From: Lentinula raphanica
Taxonomy: Eukaryota > Basidiomycota > Agaricomycetes > Agaricales > Omphalotaceae
Length of the DNA: 64,000 nucleotides
Assembly: GCA_027919835.1 (NCBI GenBank)
Contig: JANVFP010000012.1
Span: 124,001-188,000, forward strand
Direction: 5' to 3'
A program made the position numbers and the translations under genes. Shown one piece after another: positions 52,128 to 64,000 of this stretch; within the stretch, counting starts at the first letter, position 1, and every line of letters starts with the position of its first letter. The notes under the pieces were generated by a model, which had not been told where the DNA came from, made no database searches, and worked only from the letters and a program-made list of their open reading frames with translations.

Positions 52128-52580
52128 GTTGGAATAGTATTAGAATGAATTGTGCAGCCTGAACGAAATCGAAGGTCGAAGCCTGAAGGGAGGGGGGGGG
52201 CAGAAAGTATCTCACGGGTGCCGGCTGGTGCCGGTATGTAGGAAACTTGCCGTGTTCCGAATTGACCGTGCCGAACGAGCGCTTTCGACTTTCCAGCTGA
52301 AAGACTTGAGCTTGAGCTTGAGGGCTGAAGCCCTCCAATAACGAGTGAGGAACATACATTCAACTACGAATATTACTATGAACTAGATATGCAAGGTACT
52401 ATATGAAACTATGTATAGGAGCGAAGCAAGGGAAAACATGAAATAGGAATGTTATTGCGCTTCAGGAGGCAACGGTACTACCGGGGTACTATGTAGTAGA
52501 ATAAATATTTCTGTTGCAGTGTTGAATATCTGAACGACGAAGATCTTGAAGGGACACAAATCGATTTTGTGGCTATGTAT
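52128..52580. other. Intergenic, uS17m promoter and MFS 3' UTR
   Basis: About 450 nt. It contains a run of nine G at 52192-52200 and a short tandem of TTGAGC near 52305-52320. No gene or RNA seen. Confidence 0.5.
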
Positions 52581-54877
52581 CTATGCCGGCGAGTGGCTAG
52601 ATTCTTTCAGTCGACCAACGGAAGGCTGTTTCGCAACCGCATGCCTTGACCTCTGTCGTAATTTCGCGCCGAATCTGGAGCAAGATGAAGACTTATACTA
52701 CGGCAAAGATTAACATGAACGCACTTGAGAAATATAAACGGAATTGGAACCATAGCCAATGCAATGAATCCTAGGAGGGAAGACGCCCATTGGGGGCCAA
52801 GTTTATCGTACATTTGACTTGCGAAGAGCTGACAATTATTATTCTTTAGTTCGATCAAGTATGAACGAGGGCGAGGGATGAACCTACCGGAAATCCTGCA
52901 CCAAACAAACTGCGAACAACTGTGTTGGCAGCCAGCGCAGAGGCTGCTGTCATCAAGTAAGTGTCGATGATATAGTTGAATAAACTCAGCTACAAATATT
53001 GTTAAAACTTTATGATAGAGCGTCACGTTGAATTGTTATCCTTACGAAGATCCAACTGATACCAAAACCCATAGCACCCCCGGCTATCAATGGAGCCCAG
53101 AAGGATATAGACGGAGAAGAAGTCCACGCAAACCAGAAGAATGATGCAGCGTATATTGGGGCGGCAATGAGAGCCATCTCAATCCGGAACTCTGGGGCTA
53201 CAGGGTGCGGAGAACATCTTTTCACTTCTCGTTCATAACGAGGGCTAAAAGTGAGAAGGTACTAACGAAGATAAAAATGAGAATAAACAGGTTCGGAAGG
53301 GTAAATGATCGACTTACAGTTGATACTGCTATCACTCCTCCCAGCATGAGTGGTAGGTACATCAAGCCCGAAATACCAGCGTTGAAACCGTGACCCTCAG
53401 TAAAGACGATGGGATACGCCTCAAACAGGAGGTAGAGGCATCCGTACACAAACTGCAGAGAGGTCAATGTACGTTATTACCTGCAAGGAGGCGAGACAAC
53501 ACACATACACTCATATATATAGTAGCAGCAAGAAGCATAGGTTCTTGGAAGAGCATACGAAAAGGCCGAGCAAGTACGTGCTCTACTTGCTGACTGACGG
53601 TTTTCTTTGTGAGTTCCATTGGCGCATAACATCTTGTGTCTCCCTCTTTGCGCCTCTGTTGAGCCTTATGTACAAGTATGATCGGTGCATAAGTTTCGGG
53701 TAACGTGAAGATAATCAATATCCAGCAAACACCAGCCTATTCAAAACTTGACCGTGAGCAAGGGTATAACATTCTGACCGTCGAACATACGAATATTGTC
53801 AGAACCCAAAAAAGCCATCTCCACGAAGTTCCGGATACATAGATAAAACCTGCTACAGTCGGTCCCAGGGCTGGACCCGCAAACTGACGAAGGGGGGAGT
53901 AATTAGACTTGAGACAATTTGAGTGGCAATCGGATATAATCACCGGTGCTACAGTAAATATCGCGAGTGCTTTACCGCGAATTTTTGCGTCCCATATGTC
54001 CGATATAATGGCGCTGGTGATACATATTTTGAGGTTTGCGGATCTGAAGTGGATAACCAACTCGACACAACGTACCCAGAGTTTGTAAGCGGCGAAGCTG
54101 CAAACAATCCGCCTAGGAAACGAAAGACTAATAGCGAAGCTGTGTTCTTCGCGAGTGCCATGCCAATTTGGAACATCTGTGAACCGAGAAAGTCGTTTTT
54201 GTCACCGAAGACCGAGCGAACCACCTCATGCTTACAGTGTAGATGAAGAAAGAGACAATGAAAACAGGCCGCCGACCGAATTCTAAGAGAAAAATATTGC
54301 AATCAATTGAATGTTCGACATGATACTGACATCGGTTGACCTTCAGAAAGTGGTCCCCATAGCAGAGGGCTTGAGATGACAGATCAGCTATGCAAAGCGA
54401 ATGTAATCCAAAATCGGAGCTCACCCTACGCAGTATCCAGCGACAAAGAGCGAGATCGTAAGAGTGACTACCTCTTCAGATAGTTTGAATTCATCGACCA
54501 AAGCCTCGGCGATTCCAGATGCTGAAAAGAACCAAGCTGAGTTTCATAACTCGCCGATGATGAACTCATGAGACGGACGTGCAGAACTTGAGAATGTTGC
54601 GTTCAATACCAGCATTCCACCCAGGATTGTCAGATACCATCGCCTTGCCTTGGACCAATTCTGTCGATCGGTGAGCCTCTGCTAACAACATTGCAACAAA
54701 CCGTTTTCTCGCCTTTGGGTTCTTTGGATCGCCTATGTCGAAGCCTAGAGTGTACTTGTCCTCCTCTCCGGCTATACTTTCTGCCTTCCTCGCTGCTGAT
54801 TGGACTGCGTCGACAGTGGTATCCTGCGTTGGCTGGGCGGTATGGGTATCTGACGAAGATGTAGAGTAGGTAGCCAT
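52581..54877 (-). CDS. MFS drug/polyamine:H+ antiporter (DHA1 type)
   Basis: Twelve-helix exporter. It starts [20 protein letters not shown], then a cytosolic N-terminus ending in DPKNPK. The usual [17 protein letters not shown] join forms only if a GC-AG intron (54661-54712) is removed. After it come [109 protein letters not shown] and [19 protein letters not shown]. The second half has [20 protein letters not shown] and [20 protein letters not shown]. The last intron (GTGCGT..CTCCAG) gives a basic tail ending SSHSPA. Substrate not known. About eleven exons; full length. Confidence 0.9.
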
Positions 54878-55471
54878 GGCAGACCAAGTGCAAGATGGTG
54901 GCAGAAAGTATGGTCTCAGACTTTGGCGCTATATGATATCTAAGCACTTCTCCGCGACGGAGCGGACTCGGTCCCTCTTGATAGGTAATGGAAATTTAGT
55001 AAATTTGCCCTTTGTCTCCACGTTGTACAGAGGAGTCAGCCTGAGACAGGAATGCGTGAAATTAACACGAAGCTACCATGAGATACATCTCCCACTAAGA
55101 GGCGAGGGGAAGGCTGTTGTAGATTGTTGTGGCTTGTCAGCCCTTCAAACTTCAAAGAATGGTTAGTAATTTGCTCCACCGGCGCGTGCTTCAGATATCA
55201 TTGATTCTTCATTGAAATTAGCCAGACAGAAGGGAGGAGTCTGAATGATTTCTTTGACTATGACATGATAGTAGGAGGATGTTGCCCTTGAAAGGGTTCC
55301 CTTGTTTCTTGAAAGTTGACGAAGGAGGGGACGGAAGATCGCGATCGGATCAAAGCCGGATCAGAATCGTGAAAGATAGTGGCGGTGCATCTCGGAAAGT
55401 TTCCGAACTCTTGATCAGGTGATCGTGCCCTCTTTCTCTCACCTCCAACTTGAACTTCTTCGCGTTGATGA
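54878..55471. promoter_or_regulatory. Divergent promoter, MFS transporter / WRAP73
   Basis: 594 nt between divergent starts. Nothing specific recognised. A short open frame at 54876-55166 on the plus strand lacks coding character. Confidence 0.45.
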
Positions 55472-57430
55472 ATGGATTTCACAGAAATATACAAACACTC
55501 AGGCTCCCTAGTCTCCTTCAGCCCTGGCGCTCATTTCATCCTGAATGCCGTTCTCGATAGAGTCATCGTTCGCAAGACCGATTCTTTTCAGATTTCCAGA
55601 ACCTGGGTTATCGATTCAACACCTTCTGAATCTATCGTATTGTTGAATAAACCCGCAAAGAACAGTCGTCTGTCATCGGACTCCAAATCATGCACTATCT
55701 CACAAGCTTCGTGGTCGTCAGACTCTGAATACATACTCGCTGCAAGTGTCAAAGGTGGTTTTGTGCAAGTTTTCAAACTCAGAGACGAAGAATGGACTGC
55801 TCGCATAGACTGTGGCGTCGAGGGTAGAGCATGGCCTGTGATTCATTTACTCAACCAGTCTAATCCAACTATTATGCAGGGCTTGTCAAGGCGGTTTGGG
55901 CTCCTGACGGTAGAACAGTCCTATGTTTCTCTGACTGGGGCGTTGGTGGAAATTCCTCGACTTCAATTTGCCCTTCTGATCTCTCTCGTAGCTAAGAGTC
56001 ACAGTATGGTCTTTGGTGACTGGGTCATCTTCCTATGTCCAGTTTCCTTTATATCCTGATAAAGGTAGCCGCTGTGTTCTTCGTCGTTTTCTTTCATTTT
56101 CATGAGCTATCGATAGGTTTTGCTTTTCGAGCCGATGGCCGTTATTTCGTTCTCGCAGAACGACACAAGTCCAAGGATAAATTAGGAATATATGATACTT
56201 CAGAATCCTATAAACTTGTTCGAGTAAGCCAAGTGTGCAATGTGTTTGGATCAACTCTGAGTTTCACAGCATTTTACATTGCCTACTTCGACTCTGGCAT
56301 CATTCGCTTTGTCTCCAACCGGGAATCATATCGCAGTCTGGGAAGGACCGTTAGAGGTAACCGCGCTCGCTGTTTACATCGGACATCTTTTCTTACTACC
56401 CATCTGTAGTACAAGCTACACATCCTGACACTAGCAGGCAATCGTTTGGCTAGCTTTTCACCAGAACCAGAGCCTGTTTTGGGCATTCGAGAAGTCGCCT
56501 GGCATCCGACCGGCATGTTTTTGGCGATTGCAGGGTGGGATGATAAAGTAAGTCCTCAGTCCCTCACCCCGCGACAATCTCGACTCAAGGGATCAAGGTA
56601 TATATTCTAGATAGTCTCAGTTGGTCCCCAGTCACCAGTTTCGAACTTTCGAGTCGGATATCTTCAGAAGTAGTAAGTCATCTCTCGGAAATTTCCTGCT
56701 CAGGTTCATGATGAATTTACAGGCTGTTTGGAAAGAACCTGCAAAGTGGTTAGAATCTACTCAAGGCAGAGGATTTCTATCATGTATGTTGTAGTGATGG
56801 TCGACGAGATCAACATTCATCGCTTTGGCTGTTTAGACGAAAAGCTCCGAGGACCGCAAACCGTCACCTTGAACAAGACAGACCACACGAAAGCAAATCC
56901 CAAGAGCGGCGCGGTTCAGTTGTCATGGAATCAAACTGGAAGTCTCCTCCTCGTGAGATACGGTAAGATCTCCCTTGGTCATTCATGTATTCGGGGTGCT
57001 GATGTTGTTACGAAGAAACAACCCCAACGGCCGCACACCTCTATTCCTTTCCTTCTCCAAATGATGCATTTGCCCCACGACTTCGAACGGTCCTGCTACA
57101 CTCTCAAGCAATATCCCAAGCTCGTTGGAACCCTGCCAGAAAAGGCTCGTTGGCTTTATGCTGTGGCAATGGAAGTCTATACACTTGGAGTGATGAATGG
57201 GAGAATGAGTCTGGGGAACAAGAAGAAATCGCAGAGTGTATCGGCGTTCCTGCAAGTAAGTTCAAGCATTGCTGTTTTATTACACCAGTAGCGATGATCA
57301 ATATCGGTTGACAGAGGAATTTGACACTCGGAATATCTCTTGGGCTACAGATGGGAAGGGATTGATACTCATGGACAAGGAGACTTTCTGTTGTGCATTC
57401 GAAGTGGAAGAGGTCGAATCCTCAACCTAG
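55472..57430 (+). CDS. WRAP73: WD-repeat protein WRAP73 (WDR8)
   Basis: Centrosome/spindle-pole protein that, with Msd1/SSX2IP and a kinesin-14, anchors microtubule minus ends. It starts MDFTEIYKHSGSLVSFSPGA, the typical WDR8 start. Blades recognised: SCTISQASWSSDSEYILAAS, LVKAVWAPDGRTVLCFSDWG, VTVWSLVTG, FAFRADGRYFVLAERHKSKD, LGIYDTSESYKLV, GIREVAWHPTGMFLAIAGWD, DKVYILDSLSW and GAVQLSWNQTGSLLLVRYEN. The C-terminal blade contains DTRNISWATDGKGLILMDKE and ends EVEEVESST. About ten short introns; several long unspliced frames in the region contain intron sequence. Approximately 470-500 residues. Confidence 0.88.
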
Positions 57431-57821
57431 TCCGTTGGTTGCAAGACGTTATCCACAAACCACACATGTACTCTCGCTGGTTTTGAGAAATCCAGTGTAT
57501 CGATTGTTGAGTATACGATGATAGTATGTATGTAGTTGGTGTTAGCTGATAGTAACAACAGTAGTCTGTACACACACACTACAAATAAGATCAAAAGTAC
57601 AGAAATAATAGTGAAAACATGCAATACGAACGAATGGGCATAAAGATCAAGAAAAAGCAACCAAGAGACCCAAGCCGAAATCCGTAACGGGGAAACAAGA
57701 CGATATCACAAGTGCGGATTATTTGTTATAGTAATGTAAACAGTAGAAGCTCTAGAATAGAATGTCCGGGAAGAGAATGTAGGTTTCCAAGAGTAACGGG
57801 AATGGGAGTGGACTCGAAAGG
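57431..57821. other. Convergent intergenic region (3' ends)
   Basis: About 390 nt between the stops of WRAP73 (plus) and the hydrolase (minus). It is A/T-rich with GT-rich stretches near 57500-57620. No ORF or RNA seen; it should hold the two 3' UTRs. Confidence 0.5.
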
Positions 57822-59345
57822 TCAAGGAGACAAAATCCATCGGTCTATTTGTTCTACGATGGTGTCTGGATGACTGATAGTTAGATCATGACCTCCACCG
57901 TTGATAGTCATGATTTCTGATTTGCAACCTTGGGGCAAAGCTGTCTGGATCATTGCTGCGTATTTATATGGTACCGTGTTGTCGTTCGTACCCTAAGTTC
58001 ACGTTCAGCAATAAGACGGCTTGAGTTAGTGAGAGACGTACATGAATGATTAGCAGTTTGCGTGTTTCCCAAACATCGTTTGAGAAACTTCCATATTCGC
58101 CTCGAACAGGCCCGTCTCGCAGCGAGGAAGATATTGCTGCGTTATAGCCGGGCAAGTGGGCTGATTGTAGGCGTACAATCTAGAATTTTGCAAAATGATC
58201 AACATCGATGTGAAAGTATCAAGGATGCGAAAAGTACTTCTTGTAATGGGTCCACTGGGGTCGTATCATTTGAGGAATCCGTTAGGTGCTGCAGGAATTT
58301 CTGTGGCATATGCGCGGTCAACAAAATTTCAGAAACGAGTGAACTCCATTACTGACTTGTGCAACGAGGCTGGAAGTTAGGGTTTGGACAAGGGGCAAGG
58401 ACATTATCTTCGTGGTGCGTGACATATCTGAAGTCTGTGAAGAGGTATGGATGAGGTCGAAAATTTTGTTATGCGTTTGGCGATGCTCACAAGAACGAGA
58501 CCTGCCGACGATATGATAACGACCCGATCTTCTACAAGATTCGGGAAGGAAGCTGTGAAAGCCGCTGCTAGTCCGCCTCCCTGATGAACCAACGATATTG
58601 ATGAGCAGTGTGTGTGATACTGAGCGTGAAAGCGGGCGTACCATGGACACACCCACAAGAACTGCCCTATCCCATTCGATATGTTGCATCAACAGTGCGA
58701 GCTGGGTGACATATAAATTACTGTTGTACTTGGTTTGGGGTCCATCTGAGTACCCGCGACCATATAGGTCTGGTCATATATGAGCAATCAACGGGTGCGC
58801 GCGATCAACTGGGGGAAAACCTACCATACAAGAGAACGCGATAACCTCGTGCAGCCAAACTAGGCGCAACATCTTTCCATATCATTGCAGGAACGGATAA
58901 TCCATGTATTAGCACAATCTAAGTACGGTCAGATGAGCTCGTGCTGTGAGATTTCACAATCGTGAGCTTTACCTTCTTTCCATCTTCAGGGCCCATCAGA
59001 AAGTATCGCGTCTGCCCAGATAGATCAGTTATCAATTATCGTTCGACAGTCAAGCAAGAAACGCACCTTTCCATACGGGAATGAGGCATACGCGCCTCCT
59101 GGATAGAAATCCTCCGGATAAAGCTTCCAACTCTTGCATGACAAAGGCAGCGACGACAGTCCAGGGTGTAGATAGATGGTTTCTGGTGGATCAGGAAAGG
59201 CAGCGAGGAAGTAGATAGAAAGTAGAAGTACAGGGAGGATCAAGAGAGAGTAAGTTAGGCACTGGAACGGAGTCCCTAGAGCGACCATCTTCCGCCTAAT
59301 CGTGGCTAATGGCGAAGGTGGTTTTTTGTTGAGCGCGTTGATCAT
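57822..59345 (-). CDS. Alpha/beta-hydrolase, single-pass membrane protein
   Basis: Serine hydrolase of unknown substrate. Start at 59345 (MINALNKKPPSPLATIRRKM) or 59288 (MVALGTPF). A hydrophobic helix LLILPVLLLSIYFLAAF anchors the N-terminus. The catalytic fold has the oxyanion motif LIHGLSVPAMIWKDVAPSLA and GYRVLLYDLYGRGYSDGP. The nucleophile elbow is GVSMGGGLAAAF, which forms only after removing an intron (GTACGC..CATCAG) inside it. The last exon GGHDLTISHPDTIVEQIDRW ends ILSP and supplies the catalytic histidine in GGH. It has about eight exons. Such proteins are common in basidiomycetes. No pathway link is visible with the neighbours. Confidence 0.82.
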
Positions 59346-59491
59346 CACACGTGGCGTGATCCGCAGTCTACCCGAGCCAGCCGGCATATCAAGCCGAAGA
59401 AGGCAGAAAAACCCGGCAAGCAGCGATGCCGAAACTACTAGTACAATGCACAATTACGATCATCATGCTAGATACTGGTATATTCTACAGT

Positions 59492-61918
59492 CTAGTTGGG
59501 TCCTATGAACTGATATAGTATCCTCCGAACCAGTCCAGAAAGATGCTGAGGGTCATTCTGATACGTGCTCTGTGTCAACAGGAATAAGCAAGTCAAATTT
59601 CATACCACAAGGTGTGCACAAACCATAACCATTCCCATCCCTATCGCCGTCAAAAGGCTTTCCCCGCCTTTCCATCGCTTCAATCCCACCTTCCCAGTGG
59701 CAACAATCCAAAGACTTTCTAGACCCTTCGGTAATACATACATAGCCAACTCGGGTCTTCTTCGTTTTTCTTCGACGAACAAAGCTAGTCCGGAAAAGAG
59801 TCCCGGAACGAAGAACGAGTACTTGGAGATGAGCAAGTCAATGACAGATTTTGGTATCTTCTTCACAAGGGGATAGAACGGAGATGAAGGTGACAGAGTA
59901 GACAAGTATTCGTGTGACTGGTTTTTGAAACAGTTCATAGCTAGAATGTATGTAGTCAAAAGTCTGGGCCAGCTGATGTATACGAAGGAAGACTTACACT
60001 GATAGATGATAACGAAGATACCAAGGAATGCACTACTTCTCCCGGTCCCTATAGCTGCCCTCAACAACACCTTCCAGGGATTTTGCATGAACGTTGATCG
60101 TTTAAAGAGTACCGCAGGCACAAAGTGTAGCGCGCCGTAGATTGGCAGCATCCATCGCGCAACTTCGAAGAACCTCGTCGTAGGTACCGACCAGCATGAG
60201 CTCTGAGCAGGATGTATAGCCGAACAAGTGGCATAATGAGGGAAATATGGAGCTGGCGCGCCCGGGGGTAAGGTCTGTATCTTGAGGAACGTATCTTTGA
60301 GGTTCAAAAGGAGGGTCTTGTTAGAAGGCGTGATTTCCTGACAGACAAAGTGTGACAATAACATTCTGTAGGACAAGCGACATATCTTACGGGGCGTGCA
60401 ATGATGGAGTCCACGTCTTGTAGGTTGACAGTATGGTTTCGAACCATGTCGTAGTTCATACGCAGACATGCATGGGGTACTTTAGCGGCCGAGGCAACCC
60501 TGACGCGATTATGGTGAACCAAACGAGATGATAATGATAATGAAGAATTACCAGTTAGTGTATGAACGAGGAAGGGAATCTGGTCTTAAAAGAAACCCAT
60601 ACAGGATTTGACCACAACTGCCAGAAGTGAGTTTTAAGATTCCCAACAGAGAGACAATAGCTTACACGAGAGAGAAAACGAGAACATCTCCGTGAGGTAT
60701 GTGAAAATTGTATTTGCTAGAGTAAAGGTTGTACGTTCCTTGAAGACCTCTGAAATGACATTGAATCATCACTATTGATGATTTAAGAGCCCAGCTTACC
60801 TAACAAAGAGCTGCTGTGCGATGGTAACACGTCTTCCTCGGGTCTCCCAAAGAACCTAGATCAAAGACTGATGAGCGCGGGCGGATGAGGAGGAAGAACT
60901 GATTCTAACCCCTAAACCTCCCGCAATTGCACCAGCAAGTGCCGCATGCCACCGTCTTGTCTTCTTACGTATCAGGATCCTCTGAGCTTGTGTCGACAGG
61001 GATAATCTCTCTGTTCGCTGTCGGTGCGTCAACATGACCGGTGTTCCAGTGTTACCGCCTGGAGTTGGAGGTACAGTGATATCAAACACAGTGGTTGGGA
61101 GATCCTCCGTCTCATCATCTTCATCGTCGAAAGCGGAAGGGTATTCGTTCTGGGGAGCTCGGATAGAGGGAATGAGGAATGGAAGTGCATTGAGCAGGAA
61201 TTTATAAAGGGATACGAAGGAACCTGCGAAATTCGGTGGACCGGGTTTAATATACGCCCTGTACGATATAGTGCTACGTACCAAGCATGGCCGCAAACCT
61301 CCAAGTATCTAATCCAAAGATAGCGCGTTGTATGAGTGTCAACCGATGTTTCCTGTGAGGAGTATTAAATCTTGAGGCTGCTTCCGAAAGGAGGGGAGAC
61401 CAACTTGGGCACGGATGGCAGCCTGATCAAGGCCAGGACAATGTTAAACCCTGCTCTGATATTGAAAGCCAAGGTCGCGGCACCTGAAGGAGGTCATGAA
61501 CAATCTTTGTTTTACAGACATCGTAGCGGCACGCACGAAGACCGCCTTTGAGTGCCCACTTCAAGCACTCCTCTACATCGGCCAATTCAGCCACTGGTTC
61601 TCCACGATCCCTCCATACAATCTTCCTGGCCTCCTTCAAAGTTTCCCTTCGATTAGCCAAGACGTATTTCAACCGCTCCTGAGCATCGGCGAGTGCAACC
61701 AAGTTTTCATAACTGAGGATTGCTCTACGAATACTAGCGTTGGAACTTGGATTGAACTCGGATTCTGCTTCGGAAGGAGTGGGTGATTGAGATCTTCTTC
61801 GCTTGAAAGGTGTATGGCTCCTGCTAGGTGCTGTAGAGAATGTTGGTCTTCCTTCACCTAATACAGGAACGGTGAGGGGTGATAATGGAGATAGGGTATC
61901 GCGGTCATCGTGTGCCAT
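59492..61918 (-). CDS. TMEM135-like multispan membrane protein
   Basis: Probable organellar (peroxisome/mitochondrion-related) membrane protein of the TMEM135 family. It starts MAHDDRDTLSPLSPLTVPVL with a Ser/Pro-rich cytosolic N-terminus. Family-like parts are RRAILSYENLVALADAQERL, YKFLLNALPFLIPS, RRWHAALAGAIAGGLGVLWE, RVTIAQQLFVRGLQGTYNLY, VLVFSLSCGQILYGFLLRP and the cysteine-containing CSAIHPAQSSCW. Then come RWMLPIYGALHFVPAVLFKR, GTGRSSAFLGIFVIIYQ and LPKGLESLWIVATGKVGLKR. A last intron (GTATGA..ACACAG) adds STYQNDPQHLSGLVRRILYQ then FIGPN before TAG; unspliced the frame ends at 59600. About nine exons, near 620 residues. The exact role is unknown; the family is linked to mitochondrial fission and peroxisomal lipid transport in animals. 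Confidence 0.78.
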
Positions 61919-62530
61919 GATGTACACGACTCGGCGTCGTCGTTGACGAGGAAGGTGCCAGCAAAACCTTCGAGAGATGAGAGAAGAGGATGAACGCGTC
62001 GTTACCCCAAAGAATTCTGGCTTCCGGCAATTGAAATGATTTAGGTACCCGGGGTCAAAGCAGTCCAGAGTTTAAGGCTAGGCTATGTTATCCTTCTAGG
62101 TAGTGCCACAATGTGAAGTTGATGGACTTATTCCAGGTCTGTGTTGAAGGCCTCTGAAGAACACGCTTGAAGAAAACTCGAACATCGTTGTATGTAGTAA
62201 AGAATCATCAATTAGGGTTTGATCTTTGAACGGCACATCCACCGACATTCCCGCATCTTTTTGTACCATCACATACGTTCTGTTCGTCCTATCAGAATTC
62301 CGGGATAGTAACCTGTAGAAATATTTCAGGTGGACGAGGGTGGACGATATGTTCAAGTTGTAATTGGTTTTGGACGTGAATTTTGAACTTTGCGGCACCT
62401 TGACGTCTAGTGCCGAGCGCGGCCGGGCAGTATCAAGTCAAATTCCAGAACGTGACGCGTCCGAGATTACTAAGACAGTCAATCCTTCCGGCTTTCAGAC
62501 ACTGACGGTACATTCTTTACCACTACCTCA
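61919..62530. promoter_or_regulatory. Divergent promoter, TMEM135-like / AFG3
   Basis: 612 nt between divergent starts. Includes AT-rich sequence near 62140-62220. No specific binding site or RNA gene was assigned. Confidence 0.5.
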
Positions 62531-64000
62531 ATGCTGTCCCGCACCTTCAGAGCTGCTAGGTTCGTGAGCTCTCGAAGGTATCCACTGCTGACTGCTCGAC
62601 CAGCGGCTCGCTTCTATGCCACCCCAGTGAACAGACCAGATTCATCTTCTCAGAAGGATTCCAAGGGTAAATCCAAGGAGGAAGAGGAGGTATCTGCGTC
62701 TTCAGAAAAGGAGCAGCAGGAGCCATCTTCACCGGAGAAGAACAGGAAGTCAGAACGGCCACCTGTAGAAGGGGAAGATTTTTCGAAGAACCTTGAAGGT
62801 TTCTTCCAGCGAATACAGGAGCAGCATGCGCAGATGCAAAAGCAGAAGATGAAGAAGAAAACGGAGGAGGAGGAACATGAGAGGAAAGGGCAGGGCGATA
62901 AGAAATCGTCGAAGGAACCTCCGCCTCCAGAAGGAGGCAACAATGGTTTCAATACTGCCATAAATTGGATAACGGGTCTTGCCATCGCACAGTTCATTTA
63001 CTCCAATTCCAGCTCTTCATCCTCTCGCGAAATCACATGGCAAGAATTCCGCACCGCCTTCCTCGACAAAGGTCTTGTCGATAAGCTCATTGTCGTCAAC
63101 GGTCACAAAGTCCGCGTCAAGCTTCACTCCAATGCAACCGGCACGATGTATCCTGGTTCGTCGATAGGCAGTGGGGATTACTATTTCTCTATTGGTAGTG
63201 TCGAGGCTTTCGAGCGTCGGTTGGACGAGGCTCAGGAAGAGCTGAACATACCTAGTCACGAACGCATACCGGTTGCTTACACCGACGAGGTTTCCACTTT
63301 CCACATTCTTCTCGAACTTGCTCCCACTGTTGCTGTCATTGGCTTCCTTTATTGGCTGTCCAAACGAGGAAGCGGAAGTTCCGGTGGCGGTATCTTCAGC
63401 ATTGGAAAGAGCCGTGCCAAACTATTTGACAAGGATACGGAGGTGAAAGTGAAGTTCAAAGACGTAGCTGGAATGGACGAGGCAAAGGAAGAAATCATGG
63501 AATTTGTGCAGTTTTTGAAGGAGCCCTCCAAATACGAACGTCTTGGGGCCAAAATCCCTCGTGGTGCTATTCTTTCTGGACCGCCCGGAACCGGTAAGAC
63601 TTTGCTTGCTAAAGCTACTGCCGGTGAAGCTTCCGTACCCTTCCTGTCGGTATCTGGATCAGAATTTGTCGAGATGTTTGTCGGTGTTGGATCTTCTCGT
63701 GTTCGTGATCTCTTCGCCTCAGCCAGAAAGCATGCCCCTTGCATCATCTTCGTCGACGAAATTGATGCGATTGGTAAAGCGAGAGAGAAGGGTAGAAGCA
63801 TGGGTGGCAACGATGAACGTGAATCGACGCTGAATCAACTGCTGGTGGAGATGGATGGGTTCGGTACACATGAACACATCGTTGTACTGGCTGGGACGAA
63901 TCGACCGGACGTGCTCGACCCTGCTTTAATGCGGCCAGGTCGGTTTGACAGGCACATTGTTATTGATCGCCCCGATGTCTCTGGTCGCAAGGGCATCTTC
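62531..64000 (+). CDS. AFG3: Mitochondrial m-AAA protease AFG3/YTA10 (5' part)
   Basis: Inner-membrane ATP-dependent zinc metalloprotease that degrades misfolded membrane proteins and matures ribosomal protein bL32m. The frame is open from ATG 62531 to the window end with no intron, about 490 residues. The N-terminus [20 protein letters not shown] is a strong presequence. A charged Glu/Lys-rich stretch ([20 protein letters not shown]) follows, then two membrane helices (about residues 138-154 and 258-278) flanking the intermembrane domain. The AAA module has Walker A GPPGTGKT at 350-357 and Walker B with D409/E410 in [11 protein letters not shown]. The second region of homology is starting at [31 protein letters not shown] resembles Yta10/Afg3 more than Yta12. 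The HEXXH protease site lies beyond the window. Confidence 0.95.
   Translation, partial: MLSRTFRAARFVSSRRYPLLTARPAARFYATPVNRPDSSSQKDSKGKSKEEEEVSASSEKEQQEPSSPEKNRKSERPPVEGEDFSKNLEGFFQRIQEQHAQMQKQKMKKKTEEEEHERKGQGDKKSSKEPPPPEGGNNGFNTAINWITGLAIAQFIYSNSSSSSSREITWQEFRTAFLDKGLVDKLIVVNGHKVRVKLHSNATGTMYPGSSIGSGDYYFSIGSVEAFERRLDEAQEELNIPSHERIPVAYTDEVSTFHILLELAPTVAVIGFLYWLSKRGSGSSGGGIFSIGKSRAKLFDKDTEVKVKFKDVAGMDEAKEEIMEFVQFLKEPSKYERLGAKIPRGAILSGPPGTGKTLLAKATAGEASVPFLSVSGSEFVEMFVGVGSSRVRDLFASARKHAPCIIFVDEIDAIGKAREKGRSMGGNDERESTLNQLLVEMDGFGTHEHIVVLAGTNRPDVLDPALMRPGRFDRHIVIDRPDVSGRKGIF

Noticed and set aside
54876..55166. 96-residue plus-strand frame in the MFS/WRAP73 promoter
   Set aside because: It starts inside the transporter start codon region and shows no coding character or known motif.
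1..64000. CRISPR arrays, bacterial operons, riboswitches or a biosynthetic gene cluster
   Set aside because: The window is intron-rich fungal DNA with unrelated housekeeping genes; no spaced repeats or clustered secondary-metabolism enzymes were found.

Overview
This window is nuclear DNA of a filamentous fungus, most likely an agaricomycete-type basidiomycete. Genes are packed closely on both strands. Almost every gene is cut by introns of about 48-70 nt with GT..AG ends and CTNAC-like branch points. The gene set includes several families typical of basidiomycetes: a CSL transcription factor, a TM7S3/TM198-like membrane protein, a cAMP-receptor-like GPCR and a DXD glycosyltransferase. All gene models were spliced by eye from conserved protein motifs. 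Exon edges named in the text were read from the sequence; the rest are approximate.

Layout. 1-7.2 kb: 3' end of succinyl-CoA ligase alpha, a HAUS6-like augmin subunit, an acyl-CoA-binding/ankyrin protein, mitoribosomal bS16, LSM5 and importin alpha. 7.4-15.3 kb: a 2-hydroxyacid dehydrogenase, proteasome RPN2, COX13, a small secreted GPI-like protein and ribulose-5-phosphate epimerase. 15.4-23.8 kb: a DXD glycosyltransferase gene (minus strand) split in two by a complete LINE-type retrotransposon (plus strand). 24-34.4 kb: pyruvate kinase, CSL factor, TM7S3/TM198-like protein and a divergent DEAD-box helicase. 34.6-45.2 kb: sugar transporter, MIM2, a PPR protein, U-box cyclophilin PPIL2, VPS20 and a GPCR. 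46.3-52.1 kb: a PP2C phosphatase, a YwrD-type gamma-glutamyltransferase-family protein, prefoldin 6 and mitoribosomal uS17. 52.5-64 kb: a DHA1-type MFS transporter, WRAP73, an alpha/beta hydrolase, a TMEM135-like protein and the 5' part of the mitochondrial m-AAA protease AFG3.

The genes are mostly housekeeping and do not form a metabolic cluster. Many products are mitochondrial (LSC1, bS16, uS17, COX13, MIM2, PPR protein, probably the helicase and PP2C, AFG3), and two act on spindle microtubules (HAUS6-like, WRAP73). Head-to-head pairs share short promoters and tail-to-tail pairs lie 42-130 nt apart.

Most unusual points: (1) the LINE ORF2 has an apparently intact RNase H domain between the endonuclease and the reverse transcriptase, not after it; (2) that element interrupts the glycosyltransferase just before its DXD catalytic region; (3) the sugar transporter seems to need two microexons of 6 and 9 nt at its signature motifs; (4) a GC-AG intron in the DHA1 transporter; (5) a run of three hairpins with a B-box-like motif upstream of the PP2C gene.
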